Source: Ignavibacteria bacterium
Lineage (GTDB): Bacteria > Bacteroidota > Ignavibacteria > Ignavibacteriales > Melioribacteraceae
Assembly (NCBI GenBank): GCA_027347545.1
Contig: DAIEQT010000416.1
Coordinates: 1-8,874, forward strand
DNA: 8,874 nt
Direction: 5' to 3'
Position 1 is the first letter of the stretch. The number at the start of each line of letters is the position of its first letter. This document shows, piece after piece, positions 1-6,256 of this stretch. The notes below the pieces were generated by a model. The model was not told where the DNA came from, searched no databases, and saw only the letters and a program-made list of their open reading frames with translations. The position numbers and the translations under genes are program-made.

Positions 1-672
1 TTATACGAAGCAATGAAGGGCGCTGCGTGGCTTGCTGTTATAGCTTCATTTGGATGGGGAATTTTATCTATCCTACTTTCTCCATGCCATTTGTCGAGCA
101 TTCCTTTGGTAGTTGGATTTATAAGCTCACAAGGCAAAATGTCTCTTGCAAGAACATTTAATATCTCGCTTGTATTTTCAGTTGGAATGTTAATAACAAT
201 TGCACTCATCGGAATTATCACAGCATTGCTCGGTAGAATGATGGGAGATATTGGAAGCGCCGGCAATTATCTTGTTGCCGGAATCTTTTTTATTGTTGGA
301 CTATATCTTCTTGGTATAATAAAACTTGATTGGAACAGAGGCTTAAAACCTACAAAAGCTAAAGGATTATGGGCAGCACTAATACTTGGTTTACTATTTG
401 GCTTGGCGCTCGGACCCTGCACCTTCGCTTATATGGCACCGGTTCTTGGCATCGTGTTTCAAACAGCACAAACAAACTATTTTCTTGCAATGATGTTTTT
501 ACTCGCATTTGGATTAGGACATTGCTCGGTAATTGTTGGTGCCGGTACATTAACCGGAAAAGTACAGAAGTATTTAAACTGGAGCGAAGAATCAAAAACA
601 TTGTTATGGCTTAAGAGAATTTGCGGTGTCTTAGTTATACTTGGCGGCGTCTATTTAATTGTGAGTATATAA
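1..672 (+). CDS. CcdA/DsbD-type cytochrome c biogenesis / thiol-disulfide transporter, 5' partial
   Basis: Multi-pass inner-membrane protein of the CcdA (DsbD transmembrane domain) family. These proteins pass reducing power from cytoplasmic thioredoxin to periplasmic thiols, for example to keep apocytochrome c CXXCH cysteines reduced. The frame is open to the left edge (LYEA before the first ATG at 13), and relatives have residues before this ATG, so the gene probably starts outside the window. ATG 13 also lacks a convincing Shine-Dalgarno. Numbered from that Met, the two family cysteines sit in LSPCH (C25) and LGPC (C136), the usual intramembrane redox pair. Further cysteines are C171 and C204. 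About six hydrophobic helices fill the protein and there is no thioredoxin-like domain. The stop codon abuts the ATG of the sigma-54 regulator, so the two are probably cotranscribed. A role in maturing the multiheme cytochromes encoded nearby is an inference from context. Confidence 0.88.
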   Translation, partial: LYEAMKGAAWLAVIASFGWGILSILLSPCHLSSIPLVVGFISSQGKMSLARTFNISLVFSVGMLITIALIGIITALLGRMMGDIGSAGNYLVAGIFFIVGLYLLGIIKLDWNRGLKPTKAKGLWAALILGLLFGLALGPCTFAYMAPVLGIVFQTAQTNYFLAMMFLLAFGLGHCSVIVGAGTLTGKVQKYLNWSEESKTLLWLKRICGVLVILGGVYLIVSI

Positions 673-2004
673 ATGGTAACAAATAACTTTTTGGATGCTT
701 ATAGCATTAAAATTCTAGATTCTTTAGCAGAAGGAATTTATGTAATTAATAAAGAATTTAAGATAGTATTTGTAAATAAGTCTGCAACACAAATTACCGG
801 CATAAAGCAAGAAGATGTATTAGGAAAGGTGTGCAGAACTTTCTGCAAATCGGAGAGATGCCAAATTGGATGCCCGATTACTGAAGTGATTAGAACGGGT
901 AAAAATATTATTGACTTAGAATCAAGCTTGCAAAATAATGAGGGAAGCATAATACCCGTTAAAATGAATGCGTCTGTATTATGCGATGAAAAGAAAGAAC
1001 CAATCGGTGGGATAATATCCTTTAGGAGAAATGCAGTAGTAAATTTTGAAGAGTATCTAAAGCATCAAGATAATTTTTATGGCATTGTAGGCAAGTCAAA
1101 AATCATGAGAGAACTTTTCAAAACTATACAAGAAATTTCCAGAAGTGGTGCAAATGTTTTAATTACCGGAGAAACCGGTGTGGGAAAAGAAATGTTTGCA
1201 AATGCGATTAAAGAAACAAGCCTGAGAAGAGAGAAAATATTTGTAAAGATTAACTGCGCTGCATTGCCAGTTACGTTACTTGCCAGCGAATTGTTTGGGC
1301 ATGTTAAAGGAGCTTTCACTGATGCAATTAAGGATAGAGTTGGAAGATTTGAGTATGCAAACAACGGAACAATATTTCTAGATGAGATAACAGAAATACC
1401 TACTAATATGCAGTCAAGACTGCTAAGGATTATACAACAAGGAACGTTTGAGCGGTTAGGTGAAAGTATTGAAAGAAAAGTTGACGTAAGAATAATCGCG
1501 GCATCAAACAAAACAGTACAAGATGAAATTAAAGCCAGCCGTTTTAGAGAGGATTTATTTTACAGATTAAATGTAATACCGCTTCACATTCCGGCTTTGC
1601 GAGAACGAAAGGAAGACATAGTTTCATTAGTAAACTATTTCATTAGGAAGTTCTCAGACAAGTATGGAAAAAAAATTGAGACCACAGATTCTGAAACGAT
1701 GGAAATATTATTTAACCATGATTGGCCGGGTAATGTGAGAGAATTGGAAAATGTTATTGAGTATGCGTTTGTTCGCTCAAAGAGAGAAGATTACCTCTGC
1801 GCTTGTTGTTTACCACCGAATCTAAGAAATAAGAATAAATACCAAAAATACCTTAGCGCAAAAGAAATAGAAGAAGATGAAAAAGCCGAAACCCTTTTGG
1901 CATTACTTAGACAAAATAATTGGAATAAAAGCAAAGTAGCCAAATTACTTGGTATTAATAGAAGTACGGTTCATAGAATGTTAAAAGGGCATTCTAAGAA
2001 TTAG
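673..2004 (+). CDS. Sigma-54-dependent enhancer-binding regulator (PAS-AAA+-Fis HTH)
   Basis: Transcription activator of 443 aa that would use ATP to open sigma-54 promoters. Residues ~10-120 form a PAS sensor with a cysteine cluster C54, C58, C63, C67 (the last in CP). The AAA+ domain (~135-365) has Walker A GETGVGKE (166-173), the sigma-54 contact loop as GAFTDA (213-218, Asp for the second Gly of GAFTGA), Walker B FLDE (D237, E238), an arginine-finger stretch FREDLFYRLN, and the WPGNVRELEN sensor II motif. A second cysteine group (C376, C378, C379) lies in the linker. The C-terminus is a Fis-type helix-turn-helix (NNWNKSKVAKLLGINRSTVHRML). There is no receiver domain, so it probably senses a ligand, metal or redox state directly rather than a phosphorylation signal. 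Its ATG directly follows the upstream stop. Downstream lie two dyads and a -24/-12 promoter that are its likely targets. Confidence 0.95.
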   Translation: MVTNNFLDAYSIKILDSLAEGIYVINKEFKIVFVNKSATQITGIKQEDVLGKVCRTFCKSERCQIGCPITEVIRTGKNIIDLESSLQNNEGSIIPVKMNASVLCDEKKEPIGGIISFRRNAVVNFEEYLKHQDNFYGIVGKSKIMRELFKTIQEISRSGANVLITGETGVGKEMFANAIKETSLRREKIFVKINCAALPVTLLASELFGHVKGAFTDAIKDRVGRFEYANNGTIFLDEITEIPTNMQSRLLRIIQQGTFERLGESIERKVDVRIIAASNKTVQDEIKASRFREDLFYRLNVIPLHIPALRERKEDIVSLVNYFIRKFSDKYGKKIETTDSETMEILFNHDWPGNVRELENVIEYAFVRSKREDYLCACCLPPNLRNKNKYQKYLSAKEIEEDEKAETLLALLRQNNWNKSKVAKLLGINRSTVHRMLKGHSKN

Positions 2005-2011
2005 ACTAATG

Positions 2012-2027
2012 TTGCAAAGTGTGGCAT
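2012..2027. promoter_or_regulatory. Putative upstream activator site 1 (degenerate dyad)
   Basis: TTGCA-AAGTGT-GGCAT. The left arm is identical to that of the perfect dyad at 2064-2079, the spacer is the same six bases, and the right arm is degenerate (3 of 5). The start-to-start spacing of 52 bp is almost exactly five helical turns, so both sites would face the same side of the DNA. Its centre lies about 133 bp upstream of the predicted sigma-54 start. Binding by the regulator encoded just upstream is inferred. Confidence 0.5.
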
Positions 2028-2063
2028 TGTAAAACCAAGACTAAATTGATTTGAAATGATCTG

Positions 2064-2079
2064 TTGCATTGTGTTGCAA
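2064..2079. promoter_or_regulatory. Putative upstream activator site 2 (TTGCA-N6-TGCAA dyad)
   Basis: A perfect 5-bp inverted repeat, TTGCA-TTGTGT-TGCAA, centred about 81 bp upstream of the predicted sigma-54 transcription start. That is the usual distance for enhancer-binding-protein sites. It sits between a Fis-type activator gene and a GG-N10-GC promoter. The dyad is seen in the sequence. That the adjacent regulator binds it is inferred. Confidence 0.6.
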
Positions 2080-2126
2080 ATCCAAATTCCGTCCACTTAA
2101 AATAACCCTAAACAGAACAATTTATA

Positions 2127-2142
2127 TGGCAAGTGTTTTGCT
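2127..2142 (+). promoter_or_regulatory. Sigma-54 (-24/-12) promoter of the TPR-cytochrome operon
   Basis: TGGCAAG-TGTT-TTGCT closely fits the consensus TGGCACG-N4-TTGCW. The invariant GG (2128-2129) and GC (2140-2141) are exactly ten bases apart. With the C of GC at -12, transcription should start near 2153. The preceding gene is a sigma-54 activator and two putative activator sites lie 80-135 bp upstream, which makes a chance match unlikely. The predicted start falls right at the first ATG of the next gene. Confidence 0.82.
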
Positions 2143-2153
2143 TAGTGTTTCGC

Positions 2154-2588
2154 ATGAGTGAAATGCTAGGCAATCAATACTTCCTTTCGAGAAAATACTT
2201 TGAAGCAATTAATGAGTTAGAGAAAACTCTTCAAAAGTATCCCACCAATAAATCCGCTAAGAAGAAGCTTATTATCTGTTATGTAAAAACCGGAAAAGTA
2301 TTTACCGCATTAGAACTATTTGAAGAATTAGTTATGGAAGATGTTGACTGCATAATAAATACTGATCCGATCTTAGATGATTGCCCTTGTCCGGAAATAA
2401 TTTACGAAATTGAAAATACGGTAGCATATCAAGACGAAAAAGAAAAAGAGGTAGCCTTAGGCATACTCTGGTTATACTGTGATTTAGACTCGTCAGTAAA
2501 TCATTTCGGCTTACTTGAAACAAAAGATGAAAGAATTGAAAAAATCATCCTATTACTCAAAACAAAAACAAAACAAATCCAGAGGTGA
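2154..2588 (+). CDS. Small TPR-like protein of unknown function
   Basis: A predicted cytoplasmic protein of 144 aa with no signal peptide or membrane helix. The N-terminal half resembles tetratricopeptide repeats: GNQYFLSRKYFEAINELEKTL followed by a second helical pair, LIICYVKTGKVFTALELFEEL. The middle carries an acidic, cysteine-bearing motif DDCPCPE (C77, C79) with another cysteine at C66. The C-terminal part is helical and charged. I place the start at ATG 2154. A GTG further upstream in frame (2133) lies inside the -24 promoter element and would not be transcribed. ATG 2163 is the alternative. With transcription predicted to start near 2153 the message would be leaderless or nearly so. 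The stop overlaps the Shine-Dalgarno region of the split-Soret cytochrome gene, so the two are an operon. A scaffold or maturation role for that cytochrome is possible, but nothing in the sequence proves it. Confidence 0.75.
   Translation: MSEMLGNQYFLSRKYFEAINELEKTLQKYPTNKSAKKKLIICYVKTGKVFTALELFEELVMEDVDCIINTDPILDDCPCPEIIYEIENTVAYQDEKEKEVALGILWLYCDLDSSVNHFGLLETKDERIEKIILLLKTKTKQIQR
2581..2585 (+). promoter_or_regulatory. Ribosome binding site deciding the cytochrome start
   Basis: AGAGG, five bases before ATG 2591, lies inside the last codons of the TPR gene. It favours ATG 2591 over the GTG at 2585, which the site itself overlaps, and over the later ATG at 2621. It also implies translational coupling to the upstream gene. 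Confidence 0.6.
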
Positions 2589-2590
2589 AA

Positions 2591-3730
2591 ATGGAAGAGT
2601 TAAAAACTGAAGAAAAGAAGATGGACAGAAAATCATTCTTATCTACTACAACAAAATATGCAGCAGGCGCAATGGTTGGCGCTGTTGGATTAAACGCATT
2701 GAGTGGTGGCAAGTTATTTGCCGATGAAAAAAACGCAGCTTGGCCGTTTCCCTACGCACAACTTGATCCAGATGAAGTGAGAAACAAAGCTCATTATTAC
2801 TACTACAACGATAAGGATTGCTGTGCCGGATCTTTTGGAGGAATTCTCGAGGTATTAAAAACTAAGGTTCCTGATCCTTGGAATAACATTCCTATGGAAA
2901 TAATGTTGTTTGGTAGAGGCGGAGGAAACGGATGGGGAACGCTATGCGGTGCCATCAACGGTGGTGCAGCTATGATCAGTATGGTGGTTGATAAAGCAAC
3001 TTCCGGAAATTTAATTAATGAATTATGGGGCTGGTATTGCCAGGAAAATTTGCCAACAACAAAAGCAAATGAATTTGCAGCACAGGGTAAATATACAATG
3101 CAGAAATTCAACGGAACACTTGTACAGAATGTTTCCGGAAGCCCGATTTGCCACTCTTCGGTAAGCCAGTGGTGTTTAGTTGCTAAGAAAAAAGTTAGCG
3201 ATGTTGAAAGAAAAGAAAGATGTGCAAGAATAACCGGTGATTGTGCAGCTAAAACTGTTGAATTATTAAATGCAAATTTAGCAAAACAGTTTACACCAAC
3301 ATTTGTTACTCCGGCAGATGCTAAAGCTTGTCTTGGATGTCACGGATCGGCAGCACTTAACAATGTAATGACACAAATGAGTTGCACACCTTGTCATGGT
3401 GATCCGCATAAAGTGTCGGGTATAGTATTGCAAAATCCGCAAACACCAAGTGAATTTGAATTATCACAAAATTATCCAAATCCGTTTAACCCAAGTACTA
3501 CAATAAAGTTTTCCATTCCCAAAGCCGATAAAGTACAATTGGCAATTTATGATATTCAAGGAAGTTTAGTAAAGACATTAGTTGATCACGAGATGCTAAA
3601 TGCCGGTTCCTATAACGTGGATTGGAATGGGAAGAATGAGAGTGGGATGAGTGTTGCTTCCGGAATCTATTTTGCAAGAATCACATCAAAACAGTATCTA
3701 AACACAATAAAAATGAATCTTGTAAAATAA
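2591..3730 (+). CDS. Split-Soret-type diheme cytochrome c with C_GCAxxG-like domain and type IX sorting domain
   Basis: Exported redox protein of 379 aa. The N-terminus (DRKSFL followed by a Gly/Ala-rich hydrophobic stretch and LFADE) resembles a Tat signal with Arg-Lys in place of Arg-Arg. Residues ~70-220 match the cysteine-rich redox domain of split-Soret cytochromes (C_GCAxxG_C_C-like). This part has C77-C78 in DCCAGSF, GGNGWGTLCG (C119), C150, C187 and C195 in the CHSS..QWC region, C211 and C218. Two heme-binding motifs follow: CLGCH (C247, C250, H251) and CTPCH (C265, C268, H269). Residues ~289-379 are a type IX secretion C-terminal sorting domain opening with NYPNPFNPSTTIKF. Family members from sulfate reducers are diheme dimers of unsettled function. 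The sorting domain implies export across the outer membrane and attachment to the cell surface, or release. The gene is second in the sigma-54 operon and is followed by a strong terminator. Confidence 0.88.
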   Translation: MEELKTEEKKMDRKSFLSTTTKYAAGAMVGAVGLNALSGGKLFADEKNAAWPFPYAQLDPDEVRNKAHYYYYNDKDCCAGSFGGILEVLKTKVPDPWNNIPMEIMLFGRGGGNGWGTLCGAINGGAAMISMVVDKATSGNLINELWGWYCQENLPTTKANEFAAQGKYTMQKFNGTLVQNVSGSPICHSSVSQWCLVAKKKVSDVERKERCARITGDCAAKTVELLNANLAKQFTPTFVTPADAKACLGCHGSAALNNVMTQMSCTPCHGDPHKVSGIVLQNPQTPSEFELSQNYPNPFNPSTTIKFSIPKADKVQLAIYDIQGSLVKTLVDHEMLNAGSYNVDWNGKNESGMSVASGIYFARITSKQYLNTIKMNLVK

Positions 3731-3738
3731 AGGATTAG

Positions 3739-3762
3739 AAAGCCGCCTACGGGCGGTTTTTT
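3739..3762 (+). terminator. Intrinsic terminator with cUACGg tetraloop
   Basis: CCGCC-TACG-GGCGG followed by six T. The stem can be extended by AAAG pairing with TTTT. The loop is the very stable UNCG type (C-UACG-G). It lies just after the cytochrome stop codon and ends the + strand operon. On the - strand it has only a weak T stretch, so it may stop traffic from the opposing operon less well. Confidence 0.92.
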
Positions 3763-3824
3763 ATTTGAAGTGTGATTAGTGCAGATTAGTAGAACCAAAA
3801 CTGATTTTTCTGTTTTCAAGTTTA

Positions 3825-3861
3825 TTAGGCGGATCACTTTCCGTCTAAGTGACCCGCTTAA
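3825..3861. repeat. Imperfect inverted repeat between convergent operons
   Basis: A 15-bp stem (TTAGGCGGATCACTT with AAGTGACCCGCTTAA) around a 7-nt loop, with one G-T and one A-C mismatch (the G-T pairs as a wobble only in the + strand transcript). No T run follows on either strand, so it is not a standard intrinsic terminator. Lying just beyond the 3' end of the - strand operon, it could stabilise that transcript's end, or be a dispersed intergenic repeat. Other than this hairpin and the terminator, 3731-3884 shows nothing recognisable. Confidence 0.7.
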
Positions 3862-3884
3862 TCACTGGATGAATTAGAGGAAAT

Positions 3885-4514
3885 TTATTGTTGCTCCTTC
3901 TCTAGCACAACTACATGAGAGGTGCGTGAAGTATCTTTTATTTCTTTAATGATTTTTAATTGCGCACTGTTTGCTAAACCAATTATCCCTTTATTAGCTA
4001 GGTACGACTTATAATTTTTGTAGTGCTCTTTTCCGGCAGCAAACTCAACAACTTCATTCAATGCGCTTCCTAAATTTAAAGGCTTTGGAAATAAATAGTC
4101 CCCAATTATTATCCTATCTGCTATTTGCACCATATCTTTTAAGAGATTGATCCTTTCACTTTCATCAACTTCGTGAATTACATAAGTCACAATTGCATAA
4201 TCAAAATGTTCTTTGCCGTTACGCAATAAATTGCTAACGCTATTGTGTTGAAAAGAAATTTTATCGTTTGGCATATTAGAAAGCAAACTAGAAGCTCTTT
4301 CAATATTCCGCTTCGATAAGTCTATTCCCAAAACGGAATTACATTCACCTGAAATGGAAAAAGAAAAACGACCAGTGCCGCACCCAACATCAATTATTTT
4401 TGAATTAGGTTCAATTAGTTTTTTAATCTGCCTAAATAATTTGTCCTGGTTTGGGGCTATTATTTTATCATAAAATAATCCGTCATACCAATGAACCTTA
4501 TTCAGCGAGCTCAT
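3885..4514 (-). CDS. Class I SAM-dependent methyltransferase
   Basis: A predicted cytoplasmic protein of 209 aa with the Rossmann-type methyltransferase fold. Motif I is IIDVGCGTGRF (D42 to G48), the acidic end of strand beta2 is VLGIDLS (D65), and a post-motif block YAIVTYVIHEVDE follows. The C-terminal half is weakly conserved and gives no clear acceptor. The start at ATG 4514 lies 16 nt after the stop of the YeeE-rhodanese gene, so it is the last gene of the - strand operon. Methyltransferases of this shape act on many small molecules. In this setting a thiol, sulfide, selenium or tellurium acceptor is conceivable, but that rests only on neighbours. A UbiE-like quinone methyltransferase is an alternative, although the family-specific motifs are not evident. 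Confidence 0.85.
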   Translation of the reverse strand: MSSLNKVHWYDGLFYDKIIAPNQDKLFRQIKKLIEPNSKIIDVGCGTGRFSFSISGECNSVLGIDLSKRNIERASSLLSNMPNDKISFQHNSVSNLLRNGKEHFDYAIVTYVIHEVDESERINLLKDMVQIADRIIIGDYLFPKPLNLGSALNEVVEFAAGKEHYKNYKSYLANKGIIGLANSAQLKIIKEIKDTSRTSHVVVLEKEQQ

Positions 4515-4530
4515 AGCTTATCAATCATTT

Positions 4531-5727
4531 TTAACAACCACCCAAAACTCTTTTAGTTTTCATTGTTTCACCGGACGCTTGTTTTAATTTATTTTCTTTT
4601 ATCAGCTTCGGAATTACTGCTGCCGCACTTTCTCTGAATCTGTATGTATCAACTAGCTGCTTAGACTCCGCATTACCGGGATTAGTAAAATTTATGATTT
4701 CTTTGGCAAAGCTATTCATCCCACCTTGCAAAACATAATTATTTTTATATCCCAATTTAGTTGAAATGAAAGCGGCTTTTTGTGCTAACGAATCGTTTCC
4801 GGAAAAGAAAACATTAATTTTTCCTCGAATAGAAAGCATCTTAATAATATCTTTCTCAAAAAGATTTTCCAGTTTAATGTTTTGGGATTTAGGCAAACTC
4901 AATGCTGTAAAATTTTGAGAAGGACGTAAGTCAAATATTTGAAGTTCCGCGTCGTTATCCATAATTCTAAAAGCAAGTTCATCCGCAGTCATCCATTCAA
5001 AATCATCACTACTAAACTTTGAAGTTGAGTAAGCTTCTGACATTAAATCTGTTTTTTTATCTGGAAGTGCGAATGCTGTTAATCCAATAAGTATAGTTGC
5101 AAATGCTAATCCGAGATACATCTTTTTATTTGCAAACTCGGGATTAGCTTTGCCGTTCACTTTTGTTTCAACGATTGTTGTAGCAATAAAAGCAGCTATA
5201 GCAATTGCTGTTAGAAGAAATGCAAACAAAGCTTGAGACACACCCAATACATCAAATATTCTTAAATTTCCCCATGAAGCCGCTTTATATAATCCTTCAA
5301 AGAGCGGATAGCCTTCTGCAAAAATGAAAACGCCGATTAATGAACCGCCAATAAAAATCATTGCATCAATTTTACCTATTGCAGCAGCACAAACGCTTGT
5401 TCCGGGACAAAATCCTCCTACAACAAATCCTAAGCCCATAATCAAACCGCCAGCAATTGCTGACCAAAGAAAAGTAGGGTTAACATAAACTAGACTCATA
5501 TCAAGTAATCCAAAATGACCTAGAGCTATAACACCGAGCATTGCTGTTAGACCAGCGGTAAAAAAAACACGTAGAACAGTAAAATCATATCCATAGAATA
5601 GACCAACTAGTTTTTTAGATGTTGAAAAACCGGCTTGTTCGAGAACAAACCCGAATGCTATTCCTATAAATACGGCAACAATAAAATTCAATTCATTGCC
5701 TATAACTTCCGGTACTAATGGTCCCAT
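4531..5727 (-). CDS. YeeE/YedE half-transporter fused to a rhodanese-like domain
   Basis: A membrane protein of 398 aa. About six hydrophobic helices lie in residues ~13-220. Helix 3 ends in the family motif GGFCPGTSVC (C107, C113). YeeE/YedE (DUF395, sulf_transp) proteins move thiosulfate or related sulfur compounds, and cysteines of this kind are functionally important in E. coli TsuA. Residues ~245-345 resemble a rhodanese domain (FDLRPSQNF at ~265; loop FFSGNDS with S309). The catalytic cysteine position is Phe (F307) and no cysteine exists anywhere in the domain, so sulfurtransferase activity is unlikely. The chain ends in Gly-Gly-Cys (C398). I chose ATG 5727 over an ATG 72 nt upstream because AAGGAG sits just before it and the longer form would run into the preceding gene. 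It pairs with the shorter half-transporter 13 nt upstream. Confidence 0.88.
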   Translation of the reverse strand: MGPLVPEVIGNELNFIVAVFIGIAFGFVLEQAGFSTSKKLVGLFYGYDFTVLRVFFTAGLTAMLGVIALGHFGLLDMSLVYVNPTFLWSAIAGGLIMGLGFVVGGFCPGTSVCAAAIGKIDAMIFIGGSLIGVFIFAEGYPLFEGLYKAASWGNLRIFDVLGVSQALFAFLLTAIAIAAFIATTIVETKVNGKANPEFANKKMYLGLAFATILIGLTAFALPDKKTDLMSEAYSTSKFSSDDFEWMTADELAFRIMDNDAELQIFDLRPSQNFTALSLPKSQNIKLENLFEKDIIKMLSIRGKINVFFSGNDSLAQKAAFISTKLGYKNNYVLQGGMNSFAKEIINFTNPGNAESKQLVDTYRFRESAAAVIPKLIKENKLKQASGETMKTKRVLGGC

Positions 5728-5736
5728 AGTTATCTT

Positions 5737-5742
5737 CTCCTT
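5737..5742 (-). promoter_or_regulatory. Shine-Dalgarno deciding the YeeE-rhodanese start
   Basis: AAGGAG on the - strand overlaps the TAA stop of the upstream half-transporter (5743-5741) and lies 9 nt before ATG 5727. It is the best ribosome binding site in the window. It fixes this start and indicates coupled translation of the two halves. Confidence 0.85.
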
Positions 5743-6256
5743 ATATCCATAGTTTTCTAAAAAAATATGCAAATGCATATGCGCCGCCAAAAATTGCAAT
5801 CATTGTAATTATACCTCCAGCAGAAAGAACTGCCATACCGCTTAATGCAGCTCCGCTTGTACAGCCTCTTCCAAGTTGCGACCCAAAGCCAAACAAAAGA
5901 CCTCCTATTAGCGCTCCAAATATTCTTGCTCTTGTTGTTGAACCTGAAGGGTGCTCTAATTTTAGTTTTAGCCTGTTAGAAATTAAGCCGGAAATAAATG
6001 CTCCAATAATTACTCCGATAACTTCAAAGACAAGCCAGTTCTTTAGCGCGCTCCCTTGATGCTCGGAATTATACTCTTTAAAAAATTTAGTCTCTTTAGA
6101 ATGTGCCGGTGCAACAGTTTCAACGCTTGCAACTACAACACTTTTAATTGAGCCGCTGGCACCTAAACCTCTGCCTGTAATGTAAATAGTAACTAATAAA
6201 ACTATTCCTAAAAAGAATCCGGCTAAATATGGATTCATATATTTTGACTCAATCAT
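5741..6256 (-). CDS. YeeE/YedE family half-transporter (short half)
   Basis: An inner-membrane protein of 171 aa with about four hydrophobic helices (~12-30, ~70-92, ~110-128, ~140-165). The loop between the first two is long and charged. The signature GSQLGRGCTSGAALSG (C132) is the hallmark of YeeE/YedE sulfur transporters, and GRGLGASGS near residue 30 is also typical. In bacteria with split versions two such halves are encoded side by side and are thought to form one channel, as here. I chose the start at 6256 because AGAGG lies seven bases upstream. ATG 6238 is possible but has no such site. The start overlaps the end of the cytochrome b gene by 8 nt (ATGATTGA). The substrate is probably thiosulfate or another small sulfur or selenium species. 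Confidence 0.9.
   Translation of the reverse strand: MIESKYMNPYLAGFFLGIVLLVTIYITGRGLGASGSIKSVVVASVETVAPAHSKETKFFKEYNSEHQGSALKNWLVFEVIGVIIGAFISGLISNRLKLKLEHPSGSTTRARIFGALIGGLLFGFGSQLGRGCTSGAALSGMAVLSAGGIITMIAIFGGAYAFAYFFRKLWI

Noticed and set aside
1077..1511. Antisense open frame of 144 codons inside the sigma-54 regulator
   Set aside because: It is the reverse shadow of the AAA+ domain, with no recognisable motif and no start signal. The + strand frame shows all the family motifs.
2133..2153. GTG start for the TPR gene, adding seven residues
   Set aside because: It lies inside the -24 region of the sigma-54 promoter, upstream of the predicted transcription start, and has no ribosome binding site.
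2803..3111. Antisense open frame opposite the split-Soret cytochrome
   Set aside because: It arises from the codon use of the + strand gene. It has no domain, promoter or ribosome binding site.
3774..3790. Direct repeat of GATTAGT
   Set aside because: Two 7-base copies in AT-rich intergenic DNA are easily due to chance. There is no array and no CRISPR-like spacing.
3797..3816. AAAACTGA-TTTT-TCTGTTTT weak stem that might terminate the - strand operon
   Set aside because: The stem is short, A/T-rich and has a central mismatch, so its predicted stability is low.
5728..5799. 24-residue N-terminal extension of the YeeE-rhodanese protein
   Set aside because: It overlaps the 3' end of the short YeeE gene. 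A strong AAGGAG immediately before ATG 5727 marks the real start, and homologous halves begin near the first membrane helix.
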